Source: Gammaproteobacteria bacterium
Lineage (GTDB): Bacteria > Pseudomonadota > Gammaproteobacteria > JAABTG01
Reading direction: 5' to 3'
Length of the DNA stretch: 23,164 bases
Assembly (NCBI GenBank): GCA_030066245.1
Contig: JASJBY010000019.1
Coordinates: 1 to 23,164, forward strand
Position 1 is the first letter of the stretch; every line of letters starts with the position of its first letter. Shown here in pieces: positions 7,571 through 14,346 of this stretch. A program made the translations under genes and the position numbers. Under the pieces are notes generated by a model. The model did no database searches, was not told the DNA's origin, and was given only the letters and a program-made list of their open reading frames with translations.

Positions 7571-9085
7571 TCAGCTGAAAAAGAAGTCAGCCCCGGTCAG
7601 CAAATGGCTGTCCACACCTACCAGCGTGACGTCGTTACCGTCGCCGAGATTGATGACGGCGTTGCCATCAACGTCCTCTCCCACAGCCGCTAACGCCTCT
7701 TCATCCGAGCCCATGATCGCCGAGGAGATGAGAATCTCGTCACCCAGTGCATCACCCGCGCCCTGGTAATCCAGGATCCGGTCCTGGCCGCTGTCATTCT
7801 CGAACACAAACACGTCGTTTCCGGCGCCGCCCAAGAGCGTATCATCGCCCGCGTTACCGATAAGGGTGTCGTTGCCCTGCCCCCCGTCCACGGCGTCCGC
7901 GTCCTGGCCGCCGAACACCACATCGTTTCCCCGATTTGCTAAAAGGATGTCGGGACCGCGATTACCGAGGAGCACATCATCGCCTTGCCCGCCCCATTGG
8001 ATATCAGCCTCGTCCCCTCCGAAGATCGTGTCGTTGCCGGTATTCCCAAGGATGATGTCGTCGCCTTGGTCGCCGACCAACGAATCGTTTCCTCCGTTCC
8101 CCCAGAGAACGTCGTCGCCGGCACCGCCCGAGATTCGATTGTTGGCGCTGTTACCCTGGAACTCGTCTGGCCCCCCCCCGCCGATGGCATTCTCGATCGT
8201 TACGCCATAAGCAATACCGATGTTGCCAACGCCCGAGGTGCCGATGGCACTGAAGCTGCCTGGAGCGAGATTTATGGAAACGCCGACCAGGTGACCGGAC
8301 GCGTCAAACGTATCTTCCCCTCCGCCATCCCAGATGGTCCTGACCTCCACATGACGTGGCGAGAACGGGTAGGTGTCGTTACCGGCGCGCGTCGAGTAAT
8401 TGGGCCCATAAACGTATTGGATGGCCGCGATGTCGTAGAGCATGGGCGTCGACGCATACTCGCCTGTTTCCCAGGTGGCTGGGGCAGGCGTATACGACAT
8501 GACGGTATACTGCTGGTTCTCTTCGGCGAATGGCAGGGTGGCGCCCTCGAAGGGATGGCCCAGCCCGAGGGCATGACCGATCTCATGGAGCATGATGTAG
8601 TAGCCCGAGCCGCCCGCCGTAACATCAGCGTTGGCCGGGTGCCAGGGATTGAACCACACGTCACCTGCCGCTGGTCCAGGCCCGGGCAAATAGGCAGCCG
8701 CGGTCCAGGCGGGGTTTATGTCGTCGAGCACGCCGCTCGATGCGGCTCGTATATCCCCCGCCTCGAACTGGTTGTCGGCGACCTCCGTTAATCTGACGTT
8801 GGCGACCTCCCCCCAAGCTGTCAGGGCCTGCCGAAAGGCCGCCTGCTGGGCAGCTCCGAGCGGGAATACGTCATCAGCCCACGGAAATCCCCCTCCATCC
8901 GGCGGCCCGTATCCTAAAGAAGTGCTGGTCGACCACCAAGCAGGTTGTCCCGGAAAGCTGTAAGTGACGGTAGCGCCCCCACCTGCGGGGCCACCCCACT
9001 TGGTATCGCCGACGAGTGCGTCGATGCGATAGTCGCCGCTCGTGCCTACGAGGGAATAACTTCGACCGGATGTCGGTGTTGACAT
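7571..9085 (-). CDS. Serralysin-like zinc metalloprotease with RTX repeats (peptidase M10B)
   Basis: A 504-residue secreted metalloprotease predicted to cleave proteins outside the cell. The zinc site HEIGHALGLGH (167-177: His167, Glu168, His171, His177) and Met-turn VMSYT (Met196, zinc-ligand-type Tyr198) are intact. IAAIQYVYGPN (219-229) begins the serralysin C-terminal domain. RTX nonapeptides GGxGxDxUx (about 317-427) bind calcium. The C-terminus ends LLTGADFFFS, a hydrophobic tail with a preceding acidic residue as in type I secretion substrates, and there is no Sec signal peptide. ATG 9085 is preferred over ATG 9103 because GAAGGGG sits 6 bases upstream. An N-terminal propeptide is short or absent. 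No ABC/HlyD/TolC exporter or inhibitor gene is nearby. A G9 tract (8171-8179 on the plus strand, residues 302-305) lies between the catalytic and RTX parts. It stands apart functionally from the surrounding glycan genes. Confidence 0.93.
   Translation of the reverse strand: MSTPTSGRSYSLVGTSGDYRIDALVGDTKWGGPAGGGATVTYSFPGQPAWWSTSTSLGYGPPDGGGFPWADDVFPLGAAQQAAFRQALTAWGEVANVRLTEVADNQFEAGDIRAASSGVLDDINPAWTAAAYLPGPGPAAGDVWFNPWHPANADVTAGGSGYYIMLHEIGHALGLGHPFEGATLPFAEENQQYTVMSYTPAPATWETGEYASTPMLYDIAAIQYVYGPNYSTRAGNDTYPFSPRHVEVRTIWDGGGEDTFDASGHLVGVSINLAPGSFSAIGTSGVGNIGIAYGVTIENAIGGGGPDEFQGNSANNRISGGAGDDVLWGNGGNDSLVGDQGDDIILGNTGNDTIFGGDEADIQWGGQGDDVLLGNRGPDILLANRGNDVVFGGQDADAVDGGQGNDTLIGNAGDDTLLGGAGNDVFVFENDSGQDRILDYQGAGDALGDEILISSAIMGSDEEALAAVGEDVDGNAVINLGDGNDVTLVGVDSHLLTGADFFFS
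7805..8137 (-). repeat. RTX (GGxGxDxUx) coding repeats
   Basis: About a dozen imperfect 27-base units encode calcium-binding nonapeptides such as GGAGDDVLW, GNGGNDSLV and GDQGDDIIL. They form a parallel beta-roll that folds when it meets external calcium after type I secretion. Some units are degenerate (GNRGPDILL, GGDEADIQW). Confidence 0.9.
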
Positions 9086-9091
9086 GGCACG

Positions 9092-9098
9092 CCCCTTC
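9092..9098 (-). promoter_or_regulatory. Ribosome-binding site deciding the protease start
   Basis: On the minus strand GAAGGGG lies 6 bases before ATG 9085. It favours that start over the upstream in-frame ATG at 9103, which has no comparable site. Confidence 0.6.
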
Positions 9099-9661
9099 AC
9101 CATGACTCTGGCAGCCCGAGCTAGGTGTCGTTCCGACCATTCCCACCCTGGAAAGTGCTAAGTTCGGTCAAATCCGCGCCTTACATTAGCTTACCGCAGT
9201 TGACGGTGCGCCCGCCATGCGGCGGTAACGGCGTAATTGGCGGCTATAAGGCGACCGGCACGCGAAAGGGAGCACGCTCGGTGGCATTAGCTGAGGTCCG
9301 GTCCGGCCCCGAACTAGAAATATTCGGCTGCAGGGAAATCTAAACCACCGCCGACGGCCACCAGACCCTTTTTCGAGGCTTCAGACGTGGCCTTCGAGCA
9401 ACCAAGATTAAGGCTGGCCAGTTCGTACCTTGCCGTCGGATCCCTAGCCGACTAAGTGGCATATTTGAGAAAAGCCTGTGCCGGCGAGGAGTTTCTCGGC
9501 GCTTTTCTGGGCGGAGCAAAGCCCACGTGAGGTCTCGACCCGAGGGCACCGACCACCGCGCGGTCGCTGGACAGGTGGCGAGAAGAACTGAACGGGCAAA
9601 ACTTGGTATCAGAGCGCGTCCAGACAGTCGACCGTGCGCCCAGGCTATGGTGCATCGGCTC

Positions 9662-9690
9662 TGGACATGAGGGCAGCTTTTTATTATAAG
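9662..9690 (+). promoter_or_regulatory. Sigma70-type promoter for the hydrolase-sulfotransferase pair
   Basis: TGGACA (9662-9667, 5 of 6 matches to TTGACA), a 17-base spacer and TATAAG (9685-9690, 5 of 6 matches to TATAAT). The A/T-rich -10 region stands out in a GC-rich setting. Transcription would begin near 9697, leaving a leader of about 55 bases before ATG 9752. No operator or attenuator is recognisable. Confidence 0.65.
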
Positions 9691-9751
9691 ACGGCTTTCC
9701 GCACCAGCCTGCGTAAAGGAAGCCTCTATCCCTGAACCATTTGGTGGGCCC

Positions 9752-10525
9752 ATGTCCCAGGTCGTTACAAACGGAATCACCACTCTCCAGACTGAGCAGG
9801 GTGAGACTGCTGAAGTTGTCGTGGTGGCATTCACCGGTCATCGCGGTAGGCTGAACCAGCTGCCGACTTTCGATTTTCTCCAAGCCGGCAAGGTGTGGCA
9901 ATACAATCGGATCTTTGTCCAAGATCCATTCCAAATGGCCTATTTGAACGGCATTTCCGGGGACGGCTCCGGGTATCCGGGCTTCCTCGAGCTGCTGAAG
10001 GAAGAGATTGCTCAGTTTTCGGCCAACCAGGTGATTTTCTTGGGCAGCTCCGGTGGTGGTTTCGGGGCGTTGCTGGCCGGTTATCTGTTGGACGTGGATT
10101 TCGTCCATGCCTTTAATCCTTACACCTATGCAGACTTTGCAAACATCGCGCGGTACGAAGATTGGGACATGTCGAGAAACCAGGCAACCCCGCTGAGGAA
10201 GATTCAGGCGCTACCCCAATCCACCCGACAGTATCTTGACTTGCGCCGTTTGCTCCGCAAGCCGAACGGAAAAACGAAATACTATGTCCACGTGTGTCAC
10301 GAATGCCCCTTTGATCTACAGAGGGCCAAACACCTACAAGATTGTCCGGCGGTGAGCATTATCGCCTATCCCTGTCGCGCGCACGCCGTAGGCAGATATC
10401 TCGCCAGACAGAAAGTGCTGCATGTACTGCTGAAGAACGAACACCAGCCGAACCTGGTAGAGGTCTTGAAGGAAATCTTTGCTGACAAGCTCTTGTATTT
10501 TGGTGACGGCGCGGCACAGCAATAA
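9752..10525 (+). CDS. Alpha/beta-hydrolase-fold protein, putative esterase/acyltransferase
   Basis: A 257-residue cytoplasmic-looking protein with no signal peptide or membrane segment. VIFLGSSGGGFGALLAGYLL (94-113) is a nucleophile elbow (G-x-S-x-G, Ser100) after a beta strand. Asp188 in HECPFDLQRAKHL and His211 in PCRAHAVGRYL are placed as in a Ser-Asp-His triad. The family is the broad alpha/beta-hydrolase group, some of which sit beside glycosyltransferases and may act as glycan O-acyl esterases or transferases; the precise subfamily is not recognised. It is first in a two-gene plus-strand unit, 56 bases before a sulfotransferase, with a strong promoter upstream. GGTGGG just before the ATG may serve as ribosome-binding site. 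Its lower GC content than the flanking blocks suggests acquisition. The fold is confident; the activity is inference. Confidence 0.75.
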   Translation: MSQVVTNGITTLQTEQGETAEVVVVAFTGHRGRLNQLPTFDFLQAGKVWQYNRIFVQDPFQMAYLNGISGDGSGYPGFLELLKEEIAQFSANQVIFLGSSGGGFGALLAGYLLDVDFVHAFNPYTYADFANIARYEDWDMSRNQATPLRKIQALPQSTRQYLDLRRLLRKPNGKTKYYVHVCHECPFDLQRAKHLQDCPAVSIIAYPCRAHAVGRYLARQKVLHVLLKNEHQPNLVEVLKEIFADKLLYFGDGAAQQ

Positions 10526-10581
10526 CCCTTTCCGGCTCTCTGGTCGATGCAAGGAGGGACCTCTTACGTCAAAGACGGAAG

Positions 10582-11352
10582 ATGGCACGAAAATGGGTCT
10601 TCATCGTCGGTTGCTACAACTCTGGCACGACGCTCCTCGAGCGGCTCCTGAGACAGCATCCCGAGGTCGCCGGACTACCAAAAGAGGGGCAATTCTTGAC
10701 CGGCCTCGTTACTCCGCTTGCTAAGGGACTTCCCCGGCTCTGGACGCAAGACGAGCAGGTTTTTCGTTTTGACCCGGAAGGTCATGAGGAGCTGGCCAGA
10801 CGAGCCATGCAGGACTGGAAGGCGAAGTTGGACAAGCCCGAGGCACCGATCGCGCTCGAAAAGTCCCCAACCAACGCGGCTCGCACACTCTGGCTGCAGC
10901 GTCACTTTGCAGGTAGTGCCTTCGTGCACATAGTACGGAACGGCTACGCCGTAGCCATCGGCATCCGGGACAAGGTACGCCGAAGCTGGGGGGCGAAACC
11001 CAGGCTTCTGGACATGGCAGCGCACCAATGGGCGAGAAGCGCGGAGATAGTCCTGAAGGACAGCGCCGGCCTCAGCCGTTTTCTTGAAGTGCGTTACGAA
11101 GATCTGACACGCGACCCGCACGCTATCACGTCTCAGATCTTCGAGTTCCTGAATCTCGACGCCCAGCCAGCGGACACCTTCGAGCGCGAGTTCATGATAC
11201 ACGGCCTACGTTCTCGAATCATGAACCAGAATCCCGCGCGACTCCGGGATATGAGTCAGGACGAATACGAGTGTATCACCGCCAGGGCCAAGGCCATGCT
11301 CGAACACTACGGCTACTTGCAGCCGTGGGAAAGCCTGTCCTCTGCCAGCTGA
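10582..11352 (+). CDS. Sulfotransferase (PAPS-dependent), small form
   Basis: A 256-residue sulfotransferase predicted to move sulfate from PAPS to a hydroxyl, probably on a glycan. The N-terminal 5'-phosphosulfate loop is IVGCYNSGTTLLERLLRQHP (8-27), and the 3'-phosphate-binding segment is FVHIVRNGYAVAIGIRDK (114-131). EKSPTNAARTLWL in between is the usual substrate-side block, and VRYEDLTRDP marks the C-terminal conserved region. Length fits bacterial single-domain members. ATG 10582 gives MARKWVFIVG, placing the P-loop-like motif immediately after the first strand as expected. It follows the hydrolase by 56 bases and likely shares its promoter. It is convergent with the TPR-sulfotransferase 142 bases downstream; the spacer has a weak hairpin without a T run. 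Confidence 0.9.
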   Translation: MARKWVFIVGCYNSGTTLLERLLRQHPEVAGLPKEGQFLTGLVTPLAKGLPRLWTQDEQVFRFDPEGHEELARRAMQDWKAKLDKPEAPIALEKSPTNAARTLWLQRHFAGSAFVHIVRNGYAVAIGIRDKVRRSWGAKPRLLDMAAHQWARSAEIVLKDSAGLSRFLEVRYEDLTRDPHAITSQIFEFLNLDAQPADTFEREFMIHGLRSRIMNQNPARLRDMSQDEYECITARAKAMLEHYGYLQPWESLSSAS

Positions 11353-11494
11353 GCCCCTATACCATGCCATTCCGTCTGCATCCCCCGGCTACCACCTGCC
11401 ACAATACCCGAGGACAGAGTCCTTCAGGCTCTGAGTGAGCGCTACTGGGTAATTTAGACATGCTACCGTAATGGAGGCACCAGATTCCCCATTG

Positions 11495-12997
11495 TTAGCG
11501 CTCGGATGCGTCCCGCGCTGCGAACTCTCGGCTCAGAGTCTGGAGATATTTCCTGTAGTGCCGCCATCGGCCCACTGATGATCGGTAGAGGGGCTGGCGC
11601 ACCTGCCAGACGCTTGACGTCGAGACGACGCCGCCACTGTCATGAAAAGACAAGCACTGGTTGGACCACTCAAGCCCAGCGAAGTCGATGATGCGACGAA
11701 CCTCCTGTTCCTGGTCTGCCACGAGGCGTTCGTAACGCAGGTCGAGCATCGAGTTCGGAATGACGGCTCTCCAATGTGACATGAGCCTCTCATACTGCCG
11801 ATAGTAGAAGGCGAGATCTTCGATATCGTCGCCGTAGGCATGATCGCCGTTCGGCATCGGGTCCAGCCGCCGCATGTACACCGACAAACATGTGTCCAGC
11901 GGATCTCGCCGACAATGTATGATACGTGCTCTCGGGAAAAGCAGTCCGACCAGTCCGAGGAAAAGGAAGTTCTCAGGATAGTCGTCCAGCAATCGAACCG
12001 CATCAGACGACGCAGTCCGCGACAGTGACTTTATATAGGCTCCGCTGAGGCCGAGGGCAGTTCTTTCCGATAGCCCCTCGAGTACCGTTGGGTAAGTCTC
12101 TCGACTCTGCAGCAGGCGCGGCAACTGCTCTGCCATCTGCCGAAAGACAATCAGTTCTCCGGCCGAATGGACCGCCGGGTGAGCAGCGAGGATCCGGCCA
12201 ACCAGAGTCGTACCCGATCTGGGCATCCCGACGATCAGGACTGGCTTCTCGCTGCCGCTCGCGCCCGCTGGCCGTTCATGGAAGAACCCCTCGGAGAAGA
12301 AATCGATCTGCGCCGAAACAAACCGCTCATGGGCATCCCGGTCGAATCGGCTCTTCTCGGTCTCGTTAGCTCTCCTGCAATGCGCAAACGCCTGGTCGAA
12401 TGCGCCCACATCGTCGTAGGCCTTGGCCAGGGCAAAATGGAGGTTTCTTCGCGAGATCCGTGACATAGTGTCGCCGGCGAGGAGGGCTTCCATTTCTGGG
12501 ATATGCGGGTCTCCGGCCTCGTACTTGGTGCACTCGGCAAGTCGGTAATGGACCTCGCCGACATTCGAAGCGTCTGTTGCAACGCCGGCGAGGTCGCGCA
12601 GTTCCCGTCTGCCTTCTTCGAACTTCCCCATGCGCAGGAGAAGCACGGCAGCTCTCAACCTCGCCTCCAGGTGGTCATGCCTCAGCTTGACCGTATAGTT
12701 GTACGCCTCGAGCGCTTGCGAGTACCTACGCGCCTCGTGCAGTGCAACGCCGAGTTTGAAACGGAAGTCGGCGTTAGTCGGTGCTAGCGCAACTGCCACT
12801 TGGTAATGGTAGATTACGCGGGACTTGAGGCCCATGGCACGCAAGCATTCGGCGAGCCTGAAGTGGCCGATGGCCAGCTTCGGCTCCTGCTGAAGTGCCG
12901 TTCTATAGAGTGCTACCGCCTTTTCGAATGCCTGCTGCCGTCTCGCGGCGTCCGCCTGCTCGAGGTACTCAGCAGCGGTTGGCCTGTCGAACTGCAC
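11495..12997 (-). CDS. TPR-sulfotransferase fusion
   Basis: A 500-residue two-part protein. Residues ~1-210 form about five tetratricopeptide repeats (for example AFEKAVALYRTALQQEP, RYSQALEAYNYTVKL), a protein-interaction scaffold. Residues ~252-500 are a PAPS-dependent sulfotransferase: 5'-phosphosulfate loop GMPRSGTTLVGRILAAHP (257-274), GEL, DDYPENFLFLGLVGLLFP (338-355) and the 3'-phosphate site CRRDPLDTCLSVY (362-374). The C-terminus has the family's YRSSVGRWRHYRKYL block. This architecture is known in marine and halophilic proteobacteria; the TPR part may recognise a protein or glycan carrier. It starts at GTG 12997 with AGAGG seven bases upstream. It is separated from glf by 179 bases that show nothing I can name, so it may have its own promoter. 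Confidence 0.9.
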   Translation of the reverse strand: MQFDRPTAAEYLEQADAARRQQAFEKAVALYRTALQQEPKLAIGHFRLAECLRAMGLKSRVIYHYQVAVALAPTNADFRFKLGVALHEARRYSQALEAYNYTVKLRHDHLEARLRAAVLLLRMGKFEEGRRELRDLAGVATDASNVGEVHYRLAECTKYEAGDPHIPEMEALLAGDTMSRISRRNLHFALAKAYDDVGAFDQAFAHCRRANETEKSRFDRDAHERFVSAQIDFFSEGFFHERPAGASGSEKPVLIVGMPRSGTTLVGRILAAHPAVHSAGELIVFRQMAEQLPRLLQSRETYPTVLEGLSERTALGLSGAYIKSLSRTASSDAVRLLDDYPENFLFLGLVGLLFPRARIIHCRRDPLDTCLSVYMRRLDPMPNGDHAYGDDIEDLAFYYRQYERLMSHWRAVIPNSMLDLRYERLVADQEQEVRRIIDFAGLEWSNQCLSFHDSGGVVSTSSVWQVRQPLYRSSVGRWRHYRKYLQTLSREFAARDASER

Positions 12998-13176
12998 GAA
13001 TCTACCTCTTTTCTTCTTCCAACAGAGTACGCGGTCGACAGGCGTTGGAAAATTACGAAACGTCTCTCATGTTCTGGTCCTCGCCGCGCACTTCAACTCG
13101 CAGGTGGCGCAGACCAGAGTACGGCTACGAGAGCTTCACACCTCCGAATGGAAAGCCCGTCTCCTACCATGCCCTC

Positions 13177-14337
13177 TCAGGCCAAGGGGCTGGCTATAAA
13201 CGCCGGCATGCGTGCTTCGCCCCTCGTACGGCTCAGAAACTCGTCGGCTACTTCCAGTGCCTCCTTGATGGTCACGTCCATGTCGAGGTATCGGTAGGTA
13301 CCCAGCCGCCCCACGAACGTGACGTTTCCCTCTCGCTTGGCCATGTCCACGTACTCGGCAAGCTGGGCCTTTTCGCGTGCGAGGCGGACCGGGTAGTATG
13401 GGACGTCGGACTCGCCACAAGCACGGCTGAACTCCCGATAGCAAACCGTGCACGCATGATTCTCCCAGGGCGCGAAGTGCTTGTGCTCCGTGACCCGGGT
13501 ATAAGGCACCTTCTGCTCACAGTAGTTGATCACCGCGTTGCCCTGATAGTCCCCTGCTTCGCGGAAAACCTCGAAATCCAGGGTGCGGTACGCCAGCCGC
13601 CCCTTACCGTGACCGAACCACGCGTCGATCGGCCCGCTGTAGAAGACATGGCCGAACTCGACCTTGCGCGCCGGCTCGAATGCAGTGCCCAAGTGCACCG
13701 AAACCCCCGGCACCTGGAGCATGCGCTCGACCAGCGCGCTATAGCCGTCCTTTGGAATCCCCTGGCGCCGGTGGTTGAAGTAGTTGTCGTCGTAGTTGAA
13801 GCGAACTGGCAAGCGCTTGAGGATGCTTGCCGGCAGCTCCGACGGATCAAGGCCCCATTGCTTTTGCGTGTAGCCCTTGAAGAAGGCCTCGTAGAGCTCA
13901 CGACCCACGAATCGCAGGGCCTGCTCCTCGAATGTCGCCGGGGATTCTATCGAGGTATCAGCGATGGATTCGAGGAAGTCCCGTGCTTCCGAAGGCCGCA
14001 AAGTCCTGCCGAAGAACTGGTTTATCGTCAGGAGGTTAATCGGCAGCGTGTACACGCGCCCCCCGGTGATGGCCTTTACCCGGTTCACGTAGGGAACGAA
14101 CTCGCCGAAGCCCGTAATGAAGGACCAGACCCGCTCGTTGTCCGTGTGAAAGATATGCGGTCCATAGACGTGCGTCATGACGCCCGTCTCCGCATCGCGC
14201 TCCGTATGGCAGTTACCCGCAAGATGCCCGCGTGCTTCGAAAACTGTTACTCGATGGCCGGCCTTAGCCAGCTGGTGGGCTATCACCGCACCCGAAAAGC
14301 CAGCGCCGACGACGGCGATGGTCCGTGCTTTCGACAT
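13177..14337 (-). CDS. glf: UDP-galactopyranose mutase
   Basis: A 386-residue FAD enzyme converting UDP-galactopyranose to UDP-galactofuranose in the cytoplasm, the only donor for galactofuranose incorporation. The Rossmann loop VGAGFSGAVIAHQLAKAGH (10-28) is followed by HIFHTDNERVW (61-71), GGRVYTLPINLLTINQFFG (92-110), KQWG (159-162), IDAWFGHGKGRLAYRTLDFE (237-256), NYCEQKVPYTRVTEHKHF (271-288) and the C-terminal GRLGTYRYLDMDVTIKEAL (343-361). These match bacterial Glf throughout and the length is normal. The start ATG 14337 has GGAGG about a dozen bases upstream and follows the glfT stop by 9 bases, so the two are one operon. A decayed second copy lies at 2370-2585. The annotation is secure. 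Confidence 0.97.
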   Translation of the reverse strand: MSKARTIAVVGAGFSGAVIAHQLAKAGHRVTVFEARGHLAGNCHTERDAETGVMTHVYGPHIFHTDNERVWSFITGFGEFVPYVNRVKAITGGRVYTLPINLLTINQFFGRTLRPSEARDFLESIADTSIESPATFEEQALRFVGRELYEAFFKGYTQKQWGLDPSELPASILKRLPVRFNYDDNYFNHRRQGIPKDGYSALVERMLQVPGVSVHLGTAFEPARKVEFGHVFYSGPIDAWFGHGKGRLAYRTLDFEVFREAGDYQGNAVINYCEQKVPYTRVTEHKHFAPWENHACTVCYREFSRACGESDVPYYPVRLAREKAQLAEYVDMAKREGNVTFVGRLGTYRYLDMDVTIKEALEVADEFLSRTRGEARMPAFIASPLA

Positions 14338-14346
14338 TCGATTCTG

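Larger units (their letters stand above)
9086..9751. other. Divergent intergenic region (666 bases)
   Basis: This separates the minus-strand protease from the plus-strand hydrolase/sulfotransferase pair and must hold both promoters. The plus-strand promoter is clear at 9662-9690. I could not find a convincing -35/-10 pair for the protease. Small inverted repeats occur (CCGCC-atgc-GGCGG near 9212-9225; GTCGG-CCGAC near 9434-9451), none followed by T runs. No reading frame here has coding character; long minus-strand frames crossing it are shadows of the gene at 9752. Confidence 0.55.

Noticed and set aside
7805..8137. Regularly spaced repeats that could suggest a CRISPR array or tandem repeat
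   Set aside because: The period is 27 bases and the units encode RTX nonapeptides within an intact gene.
7985..8791. 268-codon plus-strand open frame
   Set aside because: Antisense to the protease; composition reflects the reverse of Gly/Asp repeats and the zinc motif.
11415..11433. Possible bidirectional terminator hairpin between the convergent sulfotransferase genes
   Set aside because: The stem is only about 7 pairs with a wobble, and neither strand has a T run after it.
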